Positions 15,750-28,955 of a DNA stretch of 64,000 bases are shown here, in pieces. Position numbers and translations under genes: made by a program. Under the pieces are notes generated by a model. The model made no database searches and was not told where the DNA came from. It saw only the letters and a list, made by a program, of their open reading frames with translations. This DNA is from Monosiga brevicollis MX1 (taxonomy: Eukaryota > Opisthokonta > Choanoflagellata > Craspedida > Salpingoecidae): assembly GCF_000002865.3 (NCBI RefSeq), contig NW_001865039.1, positions 132,645 to 196,644 on the forward strand, read 5' to 3'. Numbering within the stretch: the first letter of the stretch is position 1; every line of letters begins with the position of its first letter.

Positions 15750-16170
15750 GGCAGGCATCGGGCAGGCATCGGGCAGGCATCAGGGCAGGCATCTGGCAGG
15801 CATCTGGCAGGCATCGGGCAGGCATCGGGCAGGCATCTGGCAGGCATCTGGCAGGCATCTGGCAGGCATCTGGCAGGCATCTGGCAGGCATCTGGCAGGC
15901 ATCTGGCAGGCATCTGGCAGGCATCTGGCAGGCATCTGGCAGGCATCTGGCAGGCATCTGGCAGGCATCTGGCAGGCATCTGGCAGGCATCTGGCAGGCA
16001 TCTGGCAGGCATCTGGCAGGCATCTGGCAGGCATCTGGCAGGCATCTGGCAGGCATCTGGCAGGCATCGGGCAGGCATCGGGCAGGCATCTGGCAGGCAT
16101 CGGGCAGGCATCGGGCAGGCATCTGGCAGGCATCTGGCAGGCATCTGGCAGGCATCGGGCAGGCATCAGG
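15750..16170. repeat. 11-bp minisatellite (about 38 copies)
   Basis: A near-perfect tandem array of GGCAGGCATCT, with some units ending in G (GGCAGGCATCG) at both ends. Because 11 is not a multiple of 3, every frame of a strand reads the same 11-residue cycle: MPARCLPDACQ on minus and GRHLAGIWQAS on plus. The long open frames here are therefore a repeat artefact. The array lies between the head-to-head CABLES and Fuseless-like A genes. Confidence 0.95.
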
Positions 16171-16247
16171 GCAGTTTGTGGGGATAAGAGGTGGACAGAA
16201 AGGGGGTGGGGGTTCTTCGAGAGGATGGATGGGGGTGAAGTGATGTT

Positions 16248-17226
16248 ATGAGTGTGGGCTTGGTTACGGAATCGGCTCGAATGGTGGCGCCAGATTCAGC
16301 GGGTGGGGTGGAGGCCGCCGCCGGGAGTACCGTCACCAGTGAGACCTTGCCAACGCTGATCGCACCTTGTCAAGAAGATCAACCGGGGGTTCTCGGCGAA
16401 GCAAGTGCTTCCGATCAAGATGTACCGCGGCCTTGGTTTGCGCGCTGGCTCGTGGATGCCCTCGTGACGCTGGTATTCAACGCCACCTTGGTGCTGTTCT
16501 TCTGGTACGCCCATCGCACAAGCCTCGTTTAGACCACATTGCGCCACAAGCACCGCAACCTTCGAGTGAGGACCCCTTGCTCACATTTGCCTTTGGCGCT
16601 CTTGGATATCATCATTGCCCAGGCGCGGAGCATGGCAGTTGCTGGATCTCTACCTTGTGCCAGAGGATGTAGAGGTGTCAGCCTGGATCTCGCTGGCGCT
16701 GGGGGTGGTCATCTTCATGCTCTGCTTCGTCTTGGCCAGCCCAACTGGCGGCCTATGTCGCCACCATCTGCGCCGCCACGCTGCTCGGGTGACATCTCCG
16801 CCGCCACCGCACGACGGCTCTGTGGTACCTAGGCTCTGGTGGTTATGGTGCGGTAGCGCTCAGCGCGATGATACTTGGGCCGGGCGCTTGCTCTTTGATT
16901 TGGCATTGTTGATCGCGGCCGTGGGGACCGTTTGCTTTTGGCGCGGCGTTTGGTACCTCCAAAACGTCTACCTTTATCCCGCGGATCCAGCGGCTTCGGC
17001 GGGTATCTCTGTCGCCGTGGGTGTGGTGGGCCTCGTTCTGCTGCGCTCGCTGCGCTCACTCCAAGCTCCGCCATTCGCCACGCTGATGGACGCCCTCCCG
17101 CCACGAGTGGAACGCCCGGTTGGGGATCAGCCCACCTTGCATCGAAACTGGGTGCTAGTGAGCGGTACTTACATGTCGCAGCGCCGCCTCGGTCGGACTG
17201 GCACACACCCGCCAACGCTTGAGTAG
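16248..17226 (+). CDS. Fuseless-like multipass membrane protein, copy A
   Basis: Two exons. Exon 1 (16248-16504) has an acidic N-terminus and a first hydrophobic segment, LVDALVTLVFNATLVLFF. The intron 16505-16622 splits the Trp of FW|RGAW in phase 2. Exon 2 (16623-17226) carries two copies of one module: RGAWQLLDLYLVPEDVEVSA followed by ISLALGVVIFMLCFVL, then WRGVWYLQNVYLYPADPAAS followed by ISVAVGVVGLVLLRSLRSL. The W-R-G-x-W...L(Y)P pattern with flanking membrane helices recalls the Fuseless (fusl) family, known from a presynaptic membrane protein of Drosophila. The family name is from memory. The last residues after about 17150 may include another intron, since GTGAGC occurs at 17158. Confidence 0.55.
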
Positions 17227-17712
17227 GGCCACGGCTTCCGCGCCCTGCTCGATCGATCGTGAGAGCCGACGAGGGTGTGGCGGTTTCACGGCTTCGGTTT
17301 GAAAGGAAAAACCTCATTCTTGACGCTTGGCCGAGCTTCTTGGAGGATGCAGGTTGCCCAAAGGTATCCGGTTGGGCGGCGCTGCGCGCTTGCCTGCCTG
17401 CCTGCCTGCCTGTCTGCATGTGATGACAAAGAAGAGCTTGAACGCTGGCAGAAGGAGGTACAATGGATTTTTTTTGATGAGGCAAACGGGATGAAATAAA
17501 TGGCACAAAACACAACTTGGTTGTCTGAGTCTACTTGTTCACACAAACACGCAAAGAAGCCTGTCGTTCTTGAAGAGCCGTGGTGCGTGCATCGGGCGTT
17601 TCCATTCAGCTAGTATCAGGCGCAGCCCGCGGGCTGAATAGAGGCCTCCGTTGGCTGGATAGCCAAAGGGCAAGGTGCGCGACGCACTCTACTATGGCCA
17701 AGGTGAGGTCGA
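17227..17712. other. Tail-to-tail spacer between the Fuseless-like paralogues
   Basis: No gene is seen. It contains a short (GCCT)n run at about 17391-17414 and should hold both 3' untranslated regions. Confidence 0.5.
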
Positions 17713-18708
17713 TCACGAGATCTGGGATTCAAAAATGTCCTCGCCAAGATCGGGCTCCATCTTGATACGAGCGAGGCCAAAGGCAGGCATTTCAAGAGGT
17801 GCAATGCCTGGGAGGCGCTGACTGGCCTCACTAGCGGCCAGCGCCATCTGTGCGTGTTCTCGCTTCTGACGATCGCGGGCCATACTGAAGCTGTCGATGG
17901 TTTCCCATTGCAAGGGGCGGGCCGGTTCACTGGGGTTGAAAATGTTAAAATAACCAACGTCCACGCTGTTCAAGAATGGCTGTCCATGGGTGGACCGCAG
18001 GGAGCGCATGAAGAACAGGCCCACCAGGCCCACCATCAAGGACAAGACATTGGATTGAACGGGCCGATCAGGCATAATGTACAAGTCTTGTAAATCCCAT
18101 AGGCCTCGCCAATAGCAGATTGTGGCAAAGCCGACGAGGACGAGCAAGAAAGTGTGGAAAATGCTTTCATGCAGGGTAGGAGGTCGAGGCGACCGGACGG
18201 GAATGTGCGACGTGGCCGGCACGCTGTTGGCAGAGTACGTAAGACCGTTGAGAAGCACAAGGGAGGCGCGCCCGTGTTCACGTCGCACGACCTGGTCCAC
18301 GAAGAACAAGGTGAAGATGACCACACCGATGCCGATGGAGACCCAGGCTGAGCGCACAGGGTCGTCTGGCATCAGCTTGAGTTCCAACAGCTGCCATGCA
18401 CCTCGCCTGTAATTGAGTAAAAGCCACCAAGCGCCATTCAAGAGGAACAGGACAAGAAGCATGAGCGCGCGCTTGGACGGGCCATGGAAAGGGTCAAATA
18501 TGAGTATGATAGTGACAAAGATTGGATGGAGGCAGGCTCTCTTTGAAGGAGAGAGGAGGAAAGATTTGAGAAAAGAGGCAGGCTATGGATGGCGCACTGA
18601 CCATGCGAAGAGGCATAGGGGACCATTGATGCAAACTGTAAGAACCCAATCCTTGAGGTGGCGGAGAAAGCGTTTGAGGTCCATCTTCTTGCCGGTGAGA
18701 GGATTCAT
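17713..18708 (-). CDS. Fuseless-like multipass membrane protein, copy B
   Basis: Two exons. Exon 1 (18708-18602) encodes MNPLTGKKMDLKRFLRHLKD and the hydrophobic segment WVLTVCINGPLCLFA. The intron 18601-18407 splits the Trp of AW|RGAW in phase 2, exactly as in copy A. Exon 2 (18406-17713) carries RGAWQLLELKLMPDDPVRSA, a helix WVSIGIGVVIFTLFFVD, then HESIFHTFLLVLVGFATICY, WRGLWDLQDLYIMPDRPVQS and LSLMVGLVGLFFMRSLRS. A cytoplasmic-looking tail ends EDIFESQIS with the stop at 17715-17713. It is a clear paralogue of copy A with the same internal two-module plan. The family assignment carries the same doubt as for A. Confidence 0.57.
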
Positions 18709-19215
18709 GGAGAATGACTTGATTGGAGATGCTCCCAAGTTTGCGCAGGGTGTGCAGCACAGACTCGAGGCACTGCTCAATCGGATAACTCGGATGGGGC
18801 AAAGGCACAAACGAAGTTCTGTGATCGAGCCACAGGGCTGACAACGGGGACGGGAGGAACCGCCAGCACCGATGAAGATGGCACCGAGAAATTGCAATCA
18901 CAAGAGGTGAATCCAGCACAGGACACAAGAAGCACGTTGCTGGCGCCACCTGGAGGCACAATGTCTATGTCTTCGTTTCCAGCTCTACGCCGCACTTTAA
19001 AGTCGCCCGGCGTGGCCCTCCAGAACCAGCGTGACAACCGGCAATAAGGTGGGGGGCGCACCGGCGTGCTCAAAGGCGGCGTTCACTTGGTTGACTTGGC
19101 AAAAAAAGAATTCTACAAACCAAAACGGTCCCATTCGCCAGCCAATGAGAGTCCAGCCAGAAGACAAGCCATCAACCAGCATCGGCATACCCCGACCATC
19201 ACCGCGCCACCCCCT

Positions 19216-19253
<38 letters not shown>

Positions 19254-19531
19254 GATCAAGAATACCAACGCACCGGTACACACACCACCGCGCTGCTGCT
19301 GCTGCTGCTGCTAGCAGCACACGCACACACACACAGACACACACACACGATCGATGCGTTGATGTAAAAAAAAAAAAATGGTCAACTGGTTTATCTGACA
19401 TTTTCCAATTTTTTTGTTGTTGTATTTGCTCGCAAGCTTAAATTGTCAGAAAAAAGAGCCCCGCTCACCGTTATTTTTTTTTTTTTTTCTTTTTTTTTTT
19501 TTTTTCGGATCTTTTTGCTCTCTCTCACATC
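18709..19531. other. Head-to-head spacer with CA, GCT and T repeats
   Basis: This lies between the starts of Fuseless-like B (-) and the coiled-coil gene (+). It contains a (CA)n run at about 19218-19248, a (GCT)n run at about 19293-19313, more CA-rich sequence to 19349, an A run at about 19366-19377 and long T runs at 19473-19505. No conserved open frame is seen. Confidence 0.6.
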
Positions 19532-22167
19532 ATGCCGCCACCCCCGTCAGTGCGCCAAGCACTTGAGACAGAGGCTGCGGTAGATCGGTACGTTGTCGGG
19601 ATCAGTGGGAAGGGCACGGGCGTAAAACTAGATCTGCTTGTTCTGTATGTGTGGTGGCCTGGATCGGCTCCTGATCAAATGCGGTCTTTCTGTTTGGCTG
19701 TAGACGTGCCGTCAGCTCGCGGCGTCGCCGACTCTTGGACGAGCTGGACCACGCCGCTGAGCACTCCAAGGTGGTGACGGGTGGACAAACCGGGTCAACA
19801 ACCGACATGTCCACCGCACCATCTACCACATACCAGCGCCCGCATGCCTTGGGTGAGCTGGAGCAGCGCATGGACACCGTCAACGCCATGCTCGATCGCC
19901 TCCTGGTGGTCCGCAACAATGGGAGCGAACCGAGGACTGCGCGGCCACTCGCTGCACCACGCTCGCTATCACACACGAGTGGGGATTCACCCTCGCGAGG
20001 CACACTTGCGCATGACCCAGCAGCGAGCCTGCGCGATGAAAATCGCTCCCTTCGCCAACAGCTCGAGGAAGCCATCGCCGTCTTGGAAGAGACACGCACC
20101 TACCTCCACCGAGTGCGCCGGCGCGATGAACCTGCCGCTGCAGCAGAACACCAGCGCTTGACCCAAAGTGAAAACAAACTTCGCACCCTGGGCACGACCG
20201 TCCTTGCCGAGGCCGCGGCCATGCGCACGCTCTTGCACGTATGGCCATGAGACGGAACCCCAATCCTCAGTTGAACCCCCATGTCCTGCCCTGCCCAGTG
20301 TGTGTGTGTGTGTGGCTCATTTGGTCGCACATTCCAACGGTAGAGCCTTCAAGAAACCTTGCGAGAGGAAAGCATTGATCGCCCACATGCTACCACCAGC
20401 GCATCCAATCACTCTTTGAGTGATACCCGCAACCCTCACGTCCTCTACGAAGGCCCGGGCGTTGGTGAGGTGAGAAACGTTGGGCCAGTGCTGTATTTCT
20501 GCTCGCCTGATAACCTTGCAGTCGGATCTCAACCGGCCTGACCATAAGCAATCGCCCATGCCTGTGACCCGACTCGATGCGCCGCCAGGTTTTAAGCGAC
20601 CTGCTGCGAGCCGTTGCACGCTTGGAGCGTCTCCTCGATGCCTCGGATGTTGGAGCCGCCCCTGCTACAGGTGTCGCTGTGCAAATTGGTTGGTTTCCCA
20701 CCGCGTTCCTTGTCACCGCGCTCCTTGTTGCATGCCAAAGGGCTAGCAGCCCCCGGGCGAAGCATAACCACTGATTCATCCGACTGGATTATGCAGAAGC
20801 CACTTTGAGTGAGAATCGCCGCCTACGCTCGCAAGCCGCGGCCGCCACTGTGCTGCTGAAGCAACATCGGGAATTGCAAGACGCGCAAGCTTCCATCCGT
20901 CAAGACTATGGCACGGCCCGCGAGCGCATTCGGTGCGTAGTTGACCTTCAACGCGCTGGCAAAACTAAAGGCCTCACACCCCTGCCCGCTGCATGTGTAT
21001 TTTAGTGAACTTGAACAAGCGGTGCAAGCTGCTCATCAGCAGACAGAGCAATGGCGCTCACGGGCCACAGCCCTGGAGGAAAGTGTCGATTTGCTCAAAT
21101 CTGATCAACTTCGCTTTCAAACGGAGACGACCCAGGCTCTCGAGGTAAGCCCTCACTCGATCCAGCCTCGAGCCTTGTCCCTTGTCGGGTTTTGCCATAG
21201 TGGCGACCAGTGATCAGGCCCGCTCCTGACCCGTCGATCGTGCCGTGTGGTCGGATCGAATGCAGAACTCTCTGCAAGAAGCTGAGTCCTACCTCGAACG
21301 CTACGAGCACAGCGTTGGTGAAGCCAAGCACCTCCGTTCAGGTCAGCCGCACACCGATTGCCAGGTGGCCTGACCGATCAGAGCGCGTGGACCGTGTGCT
21401 TTGTCTGGTTCCTCACCTACTCACACATCTGCACCTGTAGAGCTACTTGAGGCCCGAGACAAGATGGAAGAGATGATGGAAGATTTACGGCACAACCAAG
21501 CGCAGCAGGAACACCTGCAATCCACGATTGCCGCGGCGCAAGACGACCTTCGCGATCGCGATCGAACCATCGCGTACGTATCCAGTTTGCTGATCGGGCT
21601 CACCAAACGAGCAAGACGATTCCTTCAATAATCCCCCCCTTCAGCCTCAGTTTTTTAGTTTTTTTGGCTTTTGATTCTGGCTTGCCATTCTTGGCGTTTG
21701 TCCATTTGTGTTTTTCGCTTTTGCTTTGTGGTGCGACTCATCTCAAATCTGGTCTCATATCCATCTTTGCTCACAGGCAACTCAAGCTTCAATTGGAGAC
21801 GGATGGCTTTCGCCGACGAGCCCTTGAGCAGCAGCTCGAACAACAACGCCGCTTGTTTACGCACCGTTCCCCGCGGCGCAGCTCACCCGAAAGGCCGGCG
21901 CCCCATTCGCCACACGATGAGCCGCGCTTTGCTCAAGAGTACGAGCAGACAGTCCTCGACTCGCCAGGCACCTTTCATCTGCACGAGCTCGACAATGACA
22001 CTTCTGCCGAGGCCATGCGGACTACGCAGACATACTCATCCTTGGCCAGCAGCTCAGCTTCGGTCCGCTCTGCCACCTTGACTTCTCTCGATGCTGAGAT
22101 TAGTCAACTCAAAGCTTCCCTCTCCGCCATCACCCATACACCCACGTCCAGCTTTCCCTCGTCATAA
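19532..22167 (+). CDS. Coiled-coil protein, unrecognised
   Basis: A multi-exon gene. Exon 1 (19532-19587) starts MPPPPSVRQALETEAAVDR and splices at GTACGT. Exon 2 (19704-20238) encodes SSRRRRLLDELDHAAEHSK, HALGELEQRMDTVNAMLDRL and SLRDENRSLRQQLEEAIAVL. Further helical exons read RQVLSDLLRAVARLERLLDA (about 20583), LSENRRLRSQAAAATVLLKQ (about 20803), ELEQAVQAAHQQTEQWRSRA (about 21006), QEAESYLERYEHSVGEAKHL (about 21273), RDKMEEMMEDLRHNQAQQEH (about 21450) and LKLQLETDGFRRRALEQQLE (about 21783). The Ser-rich C-terminus ends TSLDAEISQLKASLSAITHT plus a short tail and the stop at 22165-22167. Heptad-rich composition suggests a structural or centrosomal/ciliary role, but no family motif lets me name it. 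Confidence 0.7.
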
Positions 22168-22371
22168 ACCCCCACCGTCACTTTGAGGAGAGAAATCACA
22201 GGGGCCCCCCACACGCCTGCTGCTAATTTATATTCTCACCTACTCAAGTCGAATGCTCGAAACGGTTCAAAGTCTTTTACTGTTTTGTGTGAAAGCAAGA
22301 AAAATCATCTTTCTCTCTTCACTTTCTTCTCAACCTTTTTTTTTTTTGCTTGCGCAGTCGTGACTTCAGAA

Positions 22372-22740
22372 ATGGCAGCGGCAAATGATGCTCGACTCTT
22401 AGAAGTGCTGCAACGCTTAGAGCAGACACTTGGAATCAAGTCTCCGGCCGGGGGTGTTGATGTGGACACTCGATTGCTGTCCATTGTGGAAACGGGCGAA
22501 GCCTTGAGCGGCATCACACCAGACCAAGCTGCTGCACCAGATGCCACTGCTGCGCCAGATGCCACTGCTGCAGATGTCGATGCTTCAAACGTTCCTGCCC
22601 CTGCCTCAAAGTCCGACGTACCAGCCAATGAGGCAGCAACAACAGGCGATTCGCACGCTCCTGTCCCTGCTCCTGCACCTGCACCTGCATCTGCGGGCGG
22701 CGCGAAAGATAGCCCCAAAAAGTGCTGCATCGTGTCTTGA
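22372..22740 (+). CDS. Small Ala/Pro-rich protein with a C-terminal CaaX prenylation box
   Basis: A single-exon frame of 122 residues. It starts MAAANDARLLEVLQRLEQTL, a short amphipathic helix. A low-complexity linker follows, with duplicated APDATA units and an APAPAPAPAS stretch. It ends SPKKCCIVS. The last four residues CIVS fit a CaaX box, with an upstream Cys and a Lys pair, as in farnesylated membrane-tethered small proteins. An acceptor-like TTGCGCAG lies just upstream of the ATG, so a 5' untranslated exon or extra coding exon is possible. The N-terminal helix loosely resembles that of cyclase-associated protein, but too little is shared to claim it. Confidence 0.6.
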   Translation: MAAANDARLLEVLQRLEQTLGIKSPAGGVDVDTRLLSIVETGEALSGITPDQAAAPDATAAPDATAADVDASNVPAPASKSDVPANEAATTGDSHAPVPAPAPAPASAGGAKDSPKKCCIVS

Positions 22741-23217
22741 TGACAGGGGTGTCATGTGTGTGGACCTCGCGCTGCCCAGAGTGCAGTGAGTCACTGTCCA
22801 ATGAATCAGAAGCCTCCCGGTCCGACAGGCGCCCTTTACCAACGCCCCCAATCACTGATCGCGCAGCTTCTTGACTGCATTTCCAGCTCTTGTCATATCC
22901 GCTGAGGTTCTGTTTTACAATGGCGTGGGTCATCTCGCCCTCTCACCAAAAGCCGCTTCAACAGCACTTGCAAGGACTGAACGGAGCGGAAGGTGGAGCG
23001 AACACGTGCGATTGAGTTTGAATGTGCACGACGTGATCAGAAGGCATTTGAATTATGATGATGCATGGATTGAGTGCCAACGGCACGTGAATCAAACATA
23101 AACCACGGTTATTGGCTCTGCGGGGGTCGGTGCTGTTGAAATCAGATAACTGGTGACCAGTCGAGATCATGCAGGTGCTCGCGCATGTGCTTGGATACAT
23201 CTAGATGAGTGACGTCT
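22741..23217. other. Tail-to-tail spacer
   Basis: This lies between the CaaX protein stop and the RETSAT-like stop. Nothing coding is recognised. Confidence 0.45.
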
Positions 23218-26200
23218 CTAATCGATCTTCTTGAGCTGAGCATCCTTTTTCGACGCGTCCAGATGCCAGATGTCCTCCACCAAATTGCGACCACTGAAAA
23301 ACAAGCCCAAAGCATGGTGCATGAGCTTTCCCGGCCCAATAACACGCAGAGCGATTCATCGCATGATAGACACACCTGGCAACGTCCACGATGCTCCCAT
23401 AGCCCAGAACGGAATGGGCCGTCAGCACGCCCGCCATCAATGCACCTATGAGGCGAGGGAAAACAAGAAGAAGAAGAAGAAGAAGAAGAAGACGGGTCAG
23501 CAAGACGAGTTCCTGCCCCAGCGGGCACGCAATCAAGATATGTCAGTCTCATGCGGATAATCATTGGGCTTGCTCACCGGTCACGCCGAGAGTCAGGACG
23601 TCCTGGCCCGTCAGGTAGAGGCCAGGGATATGGGTATCGGGACGAAGCCAATCATCCTCCTGAAAGCGCATCGGAGACGATTCCAGGCCATAGACCTCGC
23701 CGCGTTGGGATCGTAGATAGTGGTTAAAGGTCAAGGAAGTGCTCACCTGCAAGACAGGCGAGACCCAAAGAAGAAGCAAAAAGCAAGTGGTAAGAGGCCA
23801 TGTTTGAAGACGCGAGGCAGGGTTGGGATGAGAAACAAAAACAACAACACCTCAAGCCGGCAAACTCACGCGCAAGAGGGTGATGTTGTCACGGCACTGA
23901 GGATAATACTTGAACAAGACCTCCAGCACCTTGTCTTGAATCATCTCCTTCTTTGCCTGTGCGCGTTGATCGATTCAAGCACAACCAGGTGAGACCGTGA
24001 ACAGCGACTGGATCGCCAAAGAATGGAATTATGGTCCTGAGATGAATTGATACATCCAAGACATACGTTGTAATCATCGGGGCGGCGCTTGTGAATGGTG
24101 CCCTCCCAAGACTCCCACCATTCGTATGGGCACATGGTCAAAAGCACAGCGTTGGCCTGGTTAGGAAAGCGCTCGTTCCAGGTGGAGTCCTGCGCTCTCA
24201 TGATACAGCACTCAGTTAGAGGCGGTACAAGGAAAATAAACGCACGGTACTTGGCAGCGTGCTAACCTTGGCAGAGGGGAAGCCGAGAAACACTGGGGGT
24301 TCGGCGGTCTCAGGATCGTCAAACCATTTTTGAAGCATTTCATCATAGTCCTTTTCGGGCCAGTGCCAGATGTTGCTGGTGCGCAGCTTGAGCTCATCGG
24401 GCGTGCCCTTCATGCCGACAAACACGTACACCATGCTGCACGAGACGCCCAGCTCTGTGATCTTGTCCGTGATGGACTTGGGCACGTGCTGCCAAGTCAC
24501 GGTAGAGAGAGTGGGTAAGAACTGCCCACCAGACGAGCAGGTGCCTATTCGGCTCGAAACTAAGAGCAGATTGATTGACACACCTCGGGTGGCAGAAGCT
24601 TGGTGTACGTGTTGAGGACACCGCAGCCGGCCACAACAGTTCCTGCCTTGATGATATCACCGTTCTCCAAGCGCACGCCAGCACTAGTCATCGTGTCAAC
24701 AGGAGATGAGGCAGAACAGATGTGCGGCTCGGAGGAATCAAAGAGTCGGGCAACTTACGCCTTGCCATCTTCGATGAGAATTTCTTCCACAGGGGCGCGA
24801 ACAAGCACGCGGCCGCCCGTGCGCTCAATGACACGACCAATGCCCTTGGCAATGACGGTTGATCCGCCGCGTGGGTACCAACTGACAGCGAGAACAAGTC
24901 AAAACATACATCAGTAAAACACGGTAGCTTAATCAGAATTGGCAGTGGCATGCCAAGGTCAAAATGAAATGGAATATCCCGGTAGAGCCTACGCTCATCA
25001 CCACGCACCCGCCGTTCATGTAATGGTTGGCAACAGAGGCGTGCAGAAAAAATGACTCCTCGGTGGGGGAGCGCCCATAGTCACCAAATTGAGCGGTCAT
25101 GGCAGCCAAAAGCTCTGGGTTGGAAGTGAACTCCTTGGCCACCTCCATGGCTGTGCGCTGGGTGTTTTTGAAGAAGGTTTGTCCTGCAGGCAAGGTCAAG
25201 ATGGTCAACAGCGTGAACATTGTTGGGCGGATGGGTTGCGCCATACACAGGCTTGGACAGACCGGTGAGTCGGTTGAGAAGGCGGGCAAGCCAGCGTGGA
25301 CGGGCAATCTTGAGGCCAAAGAACAGGGACTTGTTGGAAGCCTCGATGCAGCACTCGGCCCAACGGCGAATGGTGTCGCGCTCTTCGGGAAAGTGCTTGG
25401 CAAGCGCTTCGACGTAGTTGTCAATGCCGGCTGAAAGGAAGTACGACTTGTCCCCAATGCGGAGCTCATCGTAAGCCTGGCACAGGCAGAGAAAGTTTGG
25501 TGGGAGAAGCGGGTGAGCGTCGCTGCGTGCGGGCGCGCTACGATCAGGCGCACTTGTGCAGGAGAGGGGGGAGATATCGAGTAGGCATGTTTATGGGGCA
25601 GGAGCGCGAAGCACCGGGGCAAAAGGAGCCCGACCTCTTCGATATCCCATGGCAAGCGGCCCATGCGGTCCCACTCGAGCGGCGTCTCCGTCATGAGGTC
25701 AAAGTACTTTTGGCGCTTGTGGATGTTGCCAATGTAGTGGATACCTTTGAGTGTAGGTTGCGGTGGTGCGAAGAGAAACAAGTGAAGGAGTGGTTGGAAT
25801 TGATGCCTACGTCTAGGTGATGAGGACGTCTAGGTGCTGAGGCCCGCGGCGTCCAGCGTACCTGTATCAAATTCAAAGCCCTTGCTGGTAAAGGCGTGGG
25901 TGGCGCCGCCGGCAATGTGATGTTGCTCCAAGACCTGATTAAAAATAAAAGCACAAAGAGGTTAGACAACGGGCAGGTGAGCATACCTTTTCGCTCGAGG
26001 GTCAACCACAAGACGTACCAGGCAGCGTTTGCCGGCACGGGAAAGCATGGCAGCACAGCTCAAGCTACCAATGCCTGAGCCGACGAGGATCACATCAATG
26101 TCCTTGGACGGGAAGCAAGTCATAAGACAACACCAAGATCAGGCATAAACAGGGCAAGATCAGCTTGGGCAGGTGCCAACGCAAGCAACAGCAGCAAGCT

Positions 26201-26686
26201 GCGCGGCCATAGCTGGCTCCAGATGTGGGACTGGCGATGGCGGCCGACCGCAATAAAAGGGTGGTGCAGAGCAGAAGGAGGCAGGAGAAGTGGTAAGGGA
26301 TAAAGCTACCTTGGGAACCTTTGAGCCCTTGTATTCATCGCGATGGCCCTCCTTGTGCTCAGGCATCTGCTCTGGTCGGATGAATTTGGCCGAGCTAAAA
26401 AGGACGGAGGCAGGGGCGGATGATCCACGTGGAGTGAGGTTGGCTAGCTTTCGACGTGCATGGTTGCCAACCATGGGGCTGGTGCGACGCAGACAATGCA
26501 CAGGCTGGGTCTTGGTGGGCAGGCTGGCACGTGGCACGTGGAGAAGAATCACTCGTACCTGTAGCCGCGGGGGATGCAGCCATGGTGTTGCTGGTGCAGA
26601 AACCAGCGCACAGAACCAACGACAACAACCGTCACAAGTGCCACGAGCTGCCACAAGGGCAGCGCCAAGAGCAAGTCGAGCAACAT
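23218..26686 (-). CDS. RETSAT-like: RETSAT-like FAD oxidoreductase (all-trans-retinol 13,14-reductase / carotenoid isomerase family)
   Basis: A minus-strand gene of about ten exons. Exon 1 starts at 26686: MLLDLLLALPLWQLVALVTV forms an N-terminal membrane anchor. Exon 2 (about 26395-26312) encodes KFIRPEQMPEHKEGHRDEYK. The Rossmann FAD-binding motif VILVGSGIGSLSCAAMLSRA is at about 26100-26040, followed by LEQHHIAGGATHAFTSKGFE (about 25935-25865). Next come GIHYIGNIHKRQKYFDLMTE, ELRIGDKSYFLSAGIDNYVE, FGDYGRSPTEESFFLHASVA and NHYMNGG. After the segments around 24900-24600 come FVGMKGTPDELKLRTSNIWH, FLGFPSAKDSTWNERFPNQA, CPYEWWESWEGTIHKRRPDD, and the terminal PGLYLTGQDVLTLGVTG with ALMAGVLTAHSVLGYGS. 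The last exon ends DASKKDAQLKKID with the stop at 23220-23218. Order and motifs match animal RETSAT closely. The natural substrate in a protist is not known from sequence. Confidence 0.9.

Positions 26687-28955
<2,269 letters not shown>

Noticed and set aside
15625-16251. Several open frames of 128-183 codons through the 11-bp minisatellite, on both strands
   Set aside because: They encode only the repeat cycle and exist because the 11-bp unit has no stop in any frame; no start context or conserved sequence supports them.
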